Below are positions 1-11,500 of a DNA stretch of 63,606 bases, in pieces. The stretch's first letter is position 1; every line of letters starts with the position of its first letter. The stretch covers positions 37,799 through 101,404 of the forward strand of contig WELA01007774.1 in assembly GCA_009602735.1 (NCBI GenBank). The letters are read 5' to 3'. A program made the position numbers and the translations under genes. Origin of the DNA: Mesotaenium endlicherianum. Lineage: Eukaryota > Streptophyta > Zygnematophyceae > Zygnematales > Mesotaeniaceae. The notes under the pieces were generated by a model that saw nothing but the letters and a program-made list of their open reading frames with translations, did no database searches and was not told the DNA's origin.

Positions 1-64
1 GGGCTGGGGGGGAGGCAGGGGGAGGGGGGGTGAGCGGGTTGAAGGATTTACAGAAAGAACGCAC

Positions 65-3000
65 CATAGAGTAGGCCTGCAGCTTGGTGCCGCGGTTGCC
101 CTTGGCCAGCACCTTGTGCACGTTCGCCACACTGGCCACCCCAGTTGCACACACACACCCGCACGCACGCACGCACGCACGTGCACACACGCACGCGCGC
201 ACACACACACACACACAGACACACACACAAACGCAAACGCACACACGCACATGCGAGTCAGAGGACATGAGCGTGAGAAGCTGAACCTATGGTTTTGACT
301 TTCAGGTCTAGGTGGAGAAAAAATTGCCCTCTCCGGGTATTCCTCCCTCTCTGTCTCCCATCCCTCTCTCATGCAAGTGGAGAGCAGCTGTTGCCATGCA
401 CTCCTCGCTGCATTGTGGCAGGCTCAATTTCACGTGTCACTCACGGGAAAGGCAGTGAGGAAGCTTGTGCATGCAGATAGGTGGGGCCTCACTGCCTGCA
501 GGCAAAACCTAGTAATCCGCGCACGGACACACGCGCGCACACACACACACACACAATGCACGCACACATGCGCATGCGCACATCCACATAGTGGCACGTA
601 CACACGCTGGCAGGCACAAATATGCACACTCATTCACACACCTCATCTGAAACAGGGGGAGAGGGGAGGGGGGGCACTCACTTGGAGAACAGAATGGTGG
701 GGATGACCCCGGGGATGAGCAGCATCCACAGCACAAACTGGTTCAGCGGCATGTCTGCCCCCCCCCCGCCGCCGCCCAAACCACAGTTGCCCCTCACCAC
801 AACGGCAGTCAGGCAACATACCTGACTGCCACACTTGCCCCGTGCCCTCCCCCACGATCACAGCAGCCAACGGAAGGGAGCTGCTGAGGCGCAAAGCCTA
901 CGCTCTAAAACCTCGAATCAGAACCTGAGGCCCGACTCTCTAAGTCTGTACAGGCAACAGCATGTACAATATGCTCTCTGCCATTCCACAAGTGCAGCAC
1001 GCAGTAACATATTGCCTAGACGCAACCCCTTCCCCCCCCCCCTCCCCTACCCGGGAAAGCCCCCCGGGGCGCCACTCTGCCTGTGGTGACCGTGGAAGGG
1101 AGGTGCGTGCTCATGCTTCCCGTCAGCAATCCGCGAGGCAACCGCCGCACACAACCACGCCGGCGGCAGCAGATAGGCGGTGAGACTAAAGAAGCCCAAG
1201 CCTGGACTTTCACCCCAAGCACACGCCTACCTCCCCACCCGAAACTCAGAAGGTCCACATACGCCTCTGCAGGGAACTCCAAAAGGCTTGGTCGTGTGTC
1301 CGCTCCCTCTCACTCTCCTTGTTCTCTCTCTCTCTATGTGTGTGCGTGTGTGTGCGCGTGTGCTAGGTGGTGCTCCCTTTCCTTGCTGTGATCGCGTGAG
1401 AAAAGCCCGGCTCAGGTGAGGCCTCCAAAGCACCACAGGACAAGAGAAGAGGGGCAGCGTCATGTCCTGCTGTTATTATTAAAAGTGCTGTTATTGTCGT
1501 TGCTATTGGTTGATGTTCTGGCGATGTCGTTCTCGTTGTTGATAAGAGTGGGCCTGTGCTTGCCGTATCATGTTGGGTACCAGCAGCGCAAGATCTGCGT
1601 GCTTCTGCTTTACACTCACTGCTACATACAGAGGCAGGCGGCCAATTGCAGGTGAGTAAGTTTGTGGGCGTGACAGCTGGTAAGGCCAGCCGGACTTACG
1701 GGGAATGAACGAAAGGATGCCCGGAGCTCCCAGGGCCGTTCGGAAATCAAGGGTCCACCACTCGCCACCTGGCAAAAACCCCCACAGGGCCAACAACGGA
1801 CCTGGCATGAGCAGAATTGACAAGAGAGCAGCTTTGCAACAGGGTCAACCACGGCCTCCTCACGACAAGGCAGGGCAGGTGCTTGCGAGACGAGAGGGCG
1901 AGGGCGGAAAGGGCAGGCGGGGCAGCAGAAGGCAGGTAGGAGGGAGGGGAGGGCAAGGCGATGGCATGAAAAGGAAAGGGAGGGGACAAGAGGGAAGGAG
2001 AGAGCAAGGCAGCAGCAGAAGCAGAAGCAGGCGCACCTATGAAGGCGGTGAAGATCTCGGCCAGGTAGATCATCATGAGTCCCTCCGTGGGCCCGTTCAC
2101 CACCTGCAGCAGCAGAGTGTGCGTGTAGAACCTGCACCACCCACCCCAACGTACACACGCGTCGACGCAGCAGAGAGCTTGCTAGCACATCAGGCGAGAG
2201 GCAAACCGGCGGCCTCCTGCAACAGCAGCGGCAGCGGCAGGGTTGTGTGCGCATTGCAAAACTTGCTCGGCCAACCCTCAGGTCCAGGCCTAGACACTGT
2301 GAGCTCCAGCCCCCTAGTGTTGTCGCAACCCAAAGCAAATTCTGGAAAGCTCTCCTGATTCGAGCGGGCAAGAAGCTGCCACTGGCCTGCCGCAGCAACA
2401 GCAGCAGCGGTGCTGTTTGTCTGCGCGCGTAGAAGCTGCCTCACCCCCACCCTCCCCCTCTTTCAACCCACGTGCACGCACTTCCCTGCGCCAGCAGTAG
2501 GGGCTTGCTAGTTGTATATGGGACTAGGAGCCCGATATCACCCACTAGCGTTCTGCCAGCTGGCTGGGCTCACTCCTGCCATTTGCTTGGTGGGACGTGG
2601 GTGGGTGATTTTTTTTTGGGGGGGGGGCATGACAAGCAGAGGGGGCCGAGAGAACCCCTCAGCTTCATCATTGTCATCATCAGCCTCGTCAGGCTGGACT
2701 GCTTACCCTCTCCTCAGCCCCTCCCTCAGCATCATAGCAGGGAGCCAGCCTCAGATACCCGACAATGAGAGCCATGCAACGCACATACAGCTCTGCCTGC
2801 TGGAGCGCAGCACGCCGCAGCGCAGCAAAGAGGAGAGGAGTGAAGAGGAGTGGAGAGGAAGGAGTGGAGGAGTGGAGGAGTGGAGAGGAGAGGATATGAG
2901 AGGAATGGACAGCAGTCGATGACGGCGCACGCGACCTCGCCATGCTCTCACAGCTCCTTAAGAGTTCCTTGCGAGGGAAACATGTTGCACAGCATCCTTA

Positions 3001-6000
3001 GTGACTGGCTGACGACTACTTGCACAAAAAGGCCAATTTTGGTGGGGCTGGCCAGTATGGCCGTTGCGGGGGGACGGGAGAGTGCCTTTTGGGGTGCCAT
3101 TGGGGTGCTTTTGGAGGTGGTGGGAAGATGGAGGGGGGCTGGGGCGGGGGGGGGGGGNAGGGCAGCGTGGCAAACACCCACTGCCAGAACACAGTCTTGC
3201 CTGCCAGCACCACCGACCCGAATGCCAGCGCCTCAAACTGCCCCCCCCCAGCCCCACAACATCCCGGCCCCACAGCCCCTCAGCCCCGGCAATGGCAGCG
3301 GCAGCGGCAGGAGAAGCGATGAGTGCCGTCACACGAGAGAGAGGGAGAGGGGGAAAGAGACAAGCGCGCGCAAACAGACGCACTCATTCGTACACCCATG
3401 CAAGCGTGCACACACACACGCACACATGCACGCACATAGGCACACACGCGTGCGCAAATGCGTATGCGCAGACGCACACACGCTGCGCCCACGTGCAACA
3501 TCATACAACTCAGGCCTGATGCTCCTGCCGCCTAGTTTTCTCTACCGCAAGGATCTCCCTGTGAGCAAGCCTGGGCAGCTCCCTCACAAGCTAGACACCA
3601 AAGAAGACCAAGAGCAGTGGAGGCGCATGCACCGCAACCTGCTTCCGGACACAAAACTCGTCTCATCTTGGGGTGCAATCTGGCCACGAGAAATGTGCGA
3701 GCAGACATCACAATTGTCTTCTTGACTCCAAGCACCAGACCACCGTAAGAGCACGGCGAGAAGGGAAGACGCGCTATCTGAGTTCGCAATCAGTTTCAAG
3801 CTGTCAACCCCGCGACAATCTCAACAGGGGATGTTCCAAAAGGGCCCAGTGGCTCGATGCCAGAATGCGAGGAGGAGTAAGATGCTTGAAAATATGAGAC
3901 CCACAAGCATTTAAACAAGAGTGCCAGGAGATTCAGAGGTGCCCTTTGATGCAAAACGAGCGATCTGGCTCGAAAAGACGCATGAGACAAGACACGGCAC
4001 GGCACGACACAACGGGGTGTGAGATCATGCACAAGCAGAGGGAGGCAACAGAGAGAGGAGAGAAGTTCCCCAAGGCGCGAGGCGCAGGCAGAGACAGCGG
4101 TAGGGGCAAGGGCACGGGGCAAGCGGAGGGGAAGGGGGGGGGGGATTGGGGCAAGGGAAGGAGCGGCAAGAGAAGGCGGCACTCACCGCGCAAGCCAGGG
4201 CATCGCAACCTGCGGAGGAGAGCAACACCCACAGCAGTAGGGACACATGGCGCGGCACAAGGCGAACAGGCACAAACAGGCACACAACACACACCAAGAG
4301 GAGAAGGAGAAGCTTCAGTGAGCTCCAAAGAGCCGGCGACAGGTGGCTGGCCAGGGAGGGCAATGAGAGCCAGCTGGCCTGCCAGCTGGTTTGCCCAGCA
4401 ACTCCGTAGGGGGCGGGCAGGCCCGGCATAGGCTCGGCGCAAGCTCGGAAGGGTCGGTCAGCTAGGGGTGTGTGGGATGGGTGGCGCATGCCGGTGTCAA
4501 GTGCACTTGGTCTACAGAGAGGGTAACAAATTTGCGTCACAGTGGCATAGCACAGCAGGCAGGGAGTGGAGGCTGGCTAGGCTAACGCAGCTGCTGCTGT
4601 TACGCACGTCTGCAGGGACGCAGAATGAACCCCAAAGAGGCACGAGTGCGTTCCCCGCACAAAGACTGCCCCCGAGTTTTTGTACATCTTATTTGACTTG
4701 GGAAGTCCCTCTCCACGGTCTCCACTGTCACTGAACATTTCACATGTACCATGCAAATGGACATGCACGTGCACGTGCACATATTCATGCACACGCAGTG
4801 TGTCATTCGAGTGGCAAGGAGGGGGGGGAGGGTCGGGCGAAGGGGAGGGTGCCTTGCTGGTTAGCGAGAGAGAGGGGCAGCAAGGCCTGAAGGAGCAGCA
4901 GCAGTACCGTGGTCGAAGAGCTCCCCCAGGGGGCTGGACGAGTTGGTGCGGCGCGCTTGCTTGCCGTCTACCGAGTCAAACGTCTGCCAGGAGGGAGGGA
5001 GGGAGGGTGGGAGGAGGGACACAACGCCCCAGCAGCATGAGCAGCAGCAGCAGCAGCCTGTCAGACGAGCTTCTGCAGCGCTAACTCCCTTGCACCAGCT
5101 ACAAACCCCAGATCCCCCCCCCCCCCCTTCTGGCCCCAGCCNCCCCCCCTTCTGGCCCCAGCCATCCCTTTCCTCCCCACCACACTCACAAAAGGGAGCC
5201 AGAGCAGACGGGCAACCACAGGGCTGGTTGGAGTTTTTCTCTTGTTCTTTCGGAACTGGAAGCCTGTAATGTGTGTTCTCTCCATGCGCAGCGTAAATGA
5301 GCGCCCAAGTGGAATGTGATGGGGGCAGGAGTAAAGTAGGACAGGACAAGGATAATGTATGACGGGATCGGTTATGAGCGACAATGGCCAACCCAGAGAG
5401 GTGGAAACTAAAGACACTCGGTGTCCGTCTTCGTCTCGGTCTCCGTCTCCGTCTCGGTCTCCGTCTTGGTCTCGTAGGGCCAGGTTAAGATATGAAAATA
5501 GGGGCGCGAGACAGGACAGCGCAGGTGGCCACCTGGTACAGAAAGAGACGAAGAGCGTGCTTTGCGGACAGGACAGGGCTGGATTAGGTGTGGAACAGGG
5601 ATGGGACAGGAACGGGGTAAGGTAGCACAAGTGAACACCTGGTACAGGCATGGTACACAGGAGAGCAGGAGGGCTACTTCCGTGTAGGACAGGGCAGGAA
5701 TAAGTGCAAAACAGGAACAAGACAGGCATGGGATAGGGTAGCGTGGAGGACACACCTGGTATAAAAAGAGCAGCAGGCCGTGTGCCACGTACACCCAGCG
5801 CGGCGACGGCGTCACCAGCGTTGGCGAGTACACCTGCTCTTTCCCTCAACACGTCATCGCGCATTGTCGGCATCGTCCCGTCCCCCCTCCCCCCAAACAT
5901 CCCCATTACCCGTGGCATCCCCCATGTTCTCGATTCACATCGTTAGTCGAGCAGCAAATGGGGGCAAGGTCGCACAGGGCTCCTCTCAGAATCATCAATC

Positions 6001-7815
6001 AAATGAGTGGTGATCGCACTTCAAACAAGTCCAGTCAGCTTAGTCAAAGAAGTCAGGCATGCAAGCGGCCAAGTCAGCCACCAGGTCAGCCACCTCAGCC
6101 GCCAGGTCAGCCACGCTGTTGATATCAATCCTGAAGCAAGCTGGGGTAAACTGCTTATTCATGTCCGACATTAGTGCGGGTCCCGAAGGCAAGCCAACGC
6201 CTTCATGTCGTGTACCGATGGCAGAGCAAGAGGTTATATTCAACACGAGGCATATGGCCGCCTCCGTTCCGCAGAGCCAAGCAGAGAAGATTATTAAAAG
6301 AGAATATTCCCCTTCCAGCTTTCCCGGGCCTCCGAATCAGCTAAGGCCCCTTCCTTCCCAGCAGAGGCAGGTGGCCATGGTCCCCATGACCCCATGCTAT
6401 CCACAGAGAGAATCAGCCATGCACAAGAGTTGACCATTTGTGTATGAGGCAAGAAGCTGAGCCAGGGTCCAGCAGCACCCTTGACAGGCTCTATTGTTTG
6501 TTCGCCCAGCAGAAGTCAAACATGAAACTGCAGCAGCAGATTCAGCGAGGCTACTCCTTCCTTCCTTCCGCGTAACAATTGTCTCTTCAATGACATCTCC
6601 GACCCCCCATCCTGACAACACGTTCCCTGGGCCTTCAGGAAGAAGCCACATACTGCCCCCCATCTACTCTGTGGTGATCTTAATTCTATGATGCTGCTGC
6701 TGCAGCAGCTTCACGTTTTCTCCTGGCTACGTATGTTAATTGCTTACGATGCAGGGCAGACATGACCACCTAGTTGTTGATTTACTGACACCAGCTGCCA
6801 TTGCTCTACACGAAACTGGTCTCCCACAATCGACAGTGCAATCAATGATCAACAATCAACGTTTGACAAAGTGGAATGCATCATACAAGCGCACCTCTAC
6901 AACCCCCATGCTCAACCTACAGCTGCTGTATAAGACCGCCATATGAGAAATCGTCACCTGTATTATTGCAAACAGTCAGATGACGGTGACGGTTGGATGA
7001 GATTGTTTACAGGTTAAGGGAAGGGGACGCTTACAAAGGCTATGATGCATGAGGTGATGACAAACATGAAACCCACCAGGGTGACCTGCAAAGTATCGTA
7101 AAAAATTACCCGAGTCGTTAATCTGGGAGCTAATCTTCAGTTCATCAATTACAGACATGTTCTGAAGATTCATATGATTGCTTCAATCTGACACGCCAGC
7201 TCCAGCTATATTCCAACTTCCCCCATTTCAAACCCCTCACTGTGAGCTCATTCAAAGCCTGTTCCAAAAGGACAAGCATCTTCAGACCTGAAGAGGACAC
7301 ATAGTCCTCCCATACCTCTCTCAATTGCAGCTAATGTTTGGCTAAATTTGGTACAAGGACTGAAGATTGAGGTCTGAGCTGAAAAGGTGCCAGACGTCTT
7401 GTACTGAGCCCGAAGAAAGCTGCCTCCTTAACAAGAGCTTGAACTCACCGTGTTTGGCCTGCAAAACAAAGTGATTTCAACGACTGTCAATGAAGTCAGA
7501 GATCATGGTTTCTATGGACGCATTTTGGCTTCAATCTTTAATTCATGCATTTCAATGAGGATCACAGTGAAGCGTTTCGCACGTCCTAGTAAGTTGTTAG
7601 CTTTGGAACTGCATTCTATTAAAGAGAACGTCAAGGAAAAGCGTAAGTAAGGTGGATAGAAGGAGACGATGAACTTACGCAACCCAGAGCGGGAAGAGTA
7701 ATACAAATCGACGCCAGAATGGCTGAAAGACATATTTTGTCATGTAAGACAGATCATCACCCTGGTACTTGTAATTTCTCAATACTGCAGCCCCGTGTTT
7801 ACCCACGTAAGGCAT
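65..7815 (-). CDS. AAPT: Aminoalcohol phosphotransferase (CDP-choline/ethanolamine phosphotransferase), 3' end outside window
   Basis: Integral membrane enzyme of the Kennedy pathway that transfers phosphocholine or phosphoethanolamine from the CDP-alcohol to diacylglycerol, normally in the ER/Golgi. Exons in transcript order: 7815-7679, 7458-7449 (10 nt), 7085-7035, 5833-5756, 4983-4908, 4209-4187 (23 nt), 3237 to about 3157, 2131-2037, 1768-1700, 754-682, 131-65. Phases agree at every junction except 3157/2131. The protein starts [17 protein letters not shown] and matches plant AAPT in order. The CDP-alcohol phosphotransferase motif DGx2ARx8Gx3Dx3D is complete as DGKQAR...G...D...D, split between the 76-nt and 23-nt exons. 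Later landmarks are [16 protein letters not shown] and GGEWW. About 7-8 residues (equivalent to YGATWEH) are missing beside the N at 3158. The C-terminal third lies beyond base 1. Family assignment is firm; choline versus ethanolamine preference cannot be read. Confidence 0.93.
148..256. repeat. (CA)n/(GCAC)n repeat abutting the last visible AAPT exon
   Basis: CA and GCAC repeats begin about 17 nt from the acceptor at 132-134 (minus strand). On the transcript they read as GTGTGT/GTGC directly upstream of the exon. Confidence 0.9.
5410..5473. repeat. (TCTCCG/TCTCGG)n hexamer tract in AAPT intron 4
   Basis: Roughly nine imperfect 6-bp units (TCCGTC, TCGGTC) in the intron between AAPT exons 4 and 5. 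On the minus strand this gives an open ETETETD-type frame, an artefact of the repeat. Confidence 0.85.
7449..7458 (-). other. 10-nt microexon of AAPT
   Basis: The minus strand reads TTTTGCAG | GCCAAACACG | GTGAGTTC. Joined to the preceding exon (ending GTTGC) and the next (starting GTCACC), it encodes A-P-N-T before VTLVGF. This fills exactly the gap left against plant AAPT (PPNMITLMGF) and makes the phase consistent: 137 + 10 = 147 nt. Both splice sites are canonical. Confidence 0.88.
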
Positions 7816-8538
7816 CGTGGAAAAAAGGGACCAGATAGATGATAAGTACACTTTGGCAAGGATGAGTGGAAGACAAATTGTTCAAAGACGCATGTTACTG
7901 GCTTGCAAATCTAGACATATGAGAGTTCAGCAGTATAACGGCAGCTAAATCTACGCCTTATACTTCGGGGCACCAGAGCGAACCACACGTTAATAGAAAC
8001 TGCTTACTACAAGATCTGCTCACATATGAGTTTTTTTCCTTGATTGCAAGCTTCTGAATGCAGAAGAGGTCTATTCCAGCACAGAAGAGGGAGGTGTGAG
8101 ACTGCAGCTGTAGTCTCCTGAGACTCGAGTGCAGTCGAGAGCATCTGTGAATGATCCGGAGTCCGGACTCGTAGCTCGGGGCCCCGAATCCGTCATTCAC
8201 AATTTCGAAGAATTTAAACGCTTCTGTCATCAAGGAAGTGCCACGTGCTGGTCCCTGAGAATGAGTTTCCTGACACATTATTACGTGGCATAAGTTGTAA
8301 TCGGCTACAAAAACGATCACGAAATGACGAAGCATGTGACGAAGCATGTGACGAAGCATGTGACGCTGGGTGAACTATTATGTGAAAAAGATGTGCGACA
8401 TAAACCCTGGCTCCTGGCTCCCCCCAACGAGCTGGGTTCTTCAGGGTCCTCAGGGAGTTTGGGTCAGCTGGAGCCTGCCATATGCTCACCAGGAAGTCAT
8501 AGGCTGGTTGATTCTCTGGGGGTCTCCTCTCGCCTTGC
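7816..8538. promoter_or_regulatory. Divergent promoter region between AAPT and UMP synthase
   Basis: The 723 bp between the two start codons contains four TGACG pentamers at 8325, 8337, 8349 and 8361, exactly 12 bp apart within a 12-bp tandem repeat. This is the spacing of plant as-1-type elements bound by TGA bZIP factors. A palindromic G-box core CACGTG lies at 8242-8247 and an ACGTGGC (ABRE/G-box-like) at 8283-8289. No clear TATA box was assigned, and transcription start sites are unknown, so part may be 5' UTR. Motifs are read directly; their function is inferred. Confidence 0.5.
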
Positions 8539-11500
8539 ATGGCTGCTGTTCTCTGGGGTTCCTCCGTACTGCCTCGGTTTCACATTACTTGCTCTGACCT
8601 TCCCACAGCTAGAATACCTCTTCAATTCTCGTTGAGAGGGGGTTTTCTCGAGTCTGTATCAAGGTTGACCGCTGTGAAATTTGTGTCCAAGCAGCTCACC
8701 TCGAAGTACAGAAGCTCTCGTGTTCAGATAGCTTGTGCAGCGTCCGTGCTGACTGATCGCCCGGCCGTAGCCGAATACGTTGTTCCAGCTATGGAGGACC
8801 AGCAGGATAAACTCGTGCTAGCTCTGCATAACGTTGAAGCTGTCAAGTTTGGTAGCTTCAAGCTAAAGAGCGGAATTATGTCACCAATTTATATTGATCT
8901 TCGTGTAATTGTGTCATATCCCGACCTTCTTAAGGAAGTTGCTGAGGCGCTATGGGCCGTGGTTCAAGGTGCACAATTTGATAACATATGTGGGGTGCCA
9001 TACACTGCCCTCCCCATAGCCACAGCCATTTCTCTGAACCATAATGTTCCCATGCTCATGAGAAGGAAAGAAGTCAAAGACTACGGGACAAGAAAGGCCA
9101 TCGAAGGTGCATTTCAAAAGGGACAAAAGTGCCTTGTCATTGAAGATCTCGTGACAAGTGGCGCTTCTGTCTTGGAGACTGTGGAGCCCCTGAACTCCGT
9201 GGGCCTGGAGGTGACTGATGTGGCAGTCCTGATCGACAGAGAGCAGGGGGGAAGTGCTCACCTGGAGAAGAACGGCCTGAAGCTGCACTCAGCGCTCACG
9301 CTGACTCACGTAGTAAACTCCCTGGTGAAGCACGGGAAGCTCACTCAGGAGCTGGCCAATACCGTGAGAGAATTTCTAGACAGCAATCAAACGGCAGCGC
9401 CACCAGCACTCGGAGCTGCAGACTCGGCATCAGCCCCTGCCGCTCCTGCTGCTGCCCCTGCAGGGGCAACAGGTGGCAAGAGAAGAAAGCCGTATGGCGA
9501 GAGGGCTAGCCTGTCACAGAACGCGGCTGGCAAGAAGCTCTGGGAACTCATGGAGAGGAAAAAGACAAACTTGTCGGTGGCTGGCGACGTGGCGACGGCT
9601 GCTGAGCTGCTGGACCTTGCTGAGAAGGTATGGGAGGAGAGAGGACCTTAATTCTGAACCTTCAATTTTCACAGTTTTTGCTTTTTCAATGTAAGAACGT
9701 GCAATATATGTTGCAGACAAGCCCATTACTGAGATCTCACCTTTGTAGTCCCTACAAACTCCCAATTAAAGCCTGCAAAAAGCTTGGTGAAGAGTGGAAG
9801 GGGGCGGGGAAGGGAGGGGGGGGATGTCAAAGCAAACTCTCCGATCTGTGACCTTTAAGGACCTTCAGTCAAGGGACAAACGAGTCATCTCGTCTAGAGG
9901 GGACTGAAGCAGTACAACTAAGGAGACGCTTACAGTTCAACCACAGCCTTCAGTAATACTTGTGAACAAGTGTAGGTGTTCCATTCTTAGAGGAAGTTGG
10001 CGCTGTGGGTGGGTGGATTGTGAAATGAGACACCCAATCTAGCGCAAGCGGTCAGATACATGTCACACTCTGATCGGGTAGGCTTGTAGTCACATCTCTC
10101 GGCGTCTGGGAACGATGACTAGAACACGTCCTGGTGTAGGTGGGGCAAACATGCGATTGAAGGCACGGGGAAAAGCGACGTGGTGCAACGGAAGAGGAAG
10201 GGCACCAGACTGGGCAGCGAGGTGAAGGGCTTATTTAGCAGCACTTGCCACAGGCGCTTCCTCCCTTCTGAGCAGAACAAGGGTGGAGAAAGCCCGGCTG
10301 TATGCTAGTGTGAAACATACCCGCTAATTTCAGGGAACCCCTGGGTGGGTGGAAGGGTGCTCTGTGGGGCTGGAGAGCGTTCGTTGAAGATGCCCCACTC
10401 CCACTCTCCTATCATGATCGCGCTCCTTGTTCGATGCCAGGTGGAAGGCACGTGGATGCAGCTGAAATCGTCTGCGTCAATCATGGATGTCTCCGAGTTG
10501 TAGACACATGTATGCTCGAAGACAGAACATGTTGAGTTGTGTTCACGTGAGGTCTGAAAGCTGGCATTGGTGGCTGGTACAGGGAAGGAGCCGCCTTGGC
10601 TTCAGTAGAGAGCACTAGTCTCCTGCTGTTGAGTGAGGGCCACGCTCTGAGCTGGACAGCCCTTGCTTACAACCATGGCAGCTCGCAAACGTGCATTTCA
10701 GGACACCCAGGGTCCTGTACCAAGTAGTGTCAGATTAGAAACTCCAAAGCCGATTAACCTGCGCTGCTTACTTACTTTCCTCCAGTCGCATGCCTGGCCG
10801 GTTGCTGCTACTGACCACTTCCTCTTCATGAACTGCAGACCCTTTGCCCTTTAAGCCGGTATACTCTATCTTACAGAGCAACCATGGGTGGTACTATGAT
10901 ACGATAAGTAGTATGGTAACAGGCACTTGTGTCGTCTGCGAACGCTCTCTATGCCTTAATGCTGAAAAGGCTCCTCCTTCGGTTCTCCAGCCCTTGTGAG
11001 TGACGTTTGTCCTGCCTCTACTTGTTGTACGCCGCCTGAATGTTGTATACCTGTCTCTCTCTCTGCACGTGGTGCTGTTGGGCACGCTGCTGCGGGGCGC
11101 GTGCGGCGTGTGAGAGGGGAGCAGGTGGGGCCCGAGATCTGCGTGCTCAAAACGCATGTCGACATCTTCCCCGACTTCACGCCCGAGTTCGGCGCCAAGC
11201 TCAGAGAGGTGCGTAGCTCCACGTGGTGCCCTGCCCTGCTCTGCCCTGCTCGCAGGAGACACGAGACAAGGGCCCAGGGGTCCCAGATAAAACACAGTGA
11301 TCAGAGGATAACTGGTGTTGTGTGGGTCTCAGGTTTTGTTGGCCAGCACCTCCGGGCCCTTGTCCTGCAGGGGAGCGTGAAGGATGCTTCTTACTTTGCT
11401 ACATGTAGAGGAGATGAGATGGGTTTCAGTGATGGGGGCGATGGTGACATTGAAGGTGTGACGGTGACGGTGACGGTGACGGTCCTTCTGCAGATAAGCA

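Noticed and set aside
84-298. Open frames rich in His/Thr or Cys/Val over CA/GT repeats
   Set aside because: Translations of microsatellites; no codon structure or homology.
10675-10854. 63-aa ORF starting [13 protein letters not shown] in UMPS intron 1
   Set aside because: Lies within an intron whose flanking exons join cleanly; no homology.
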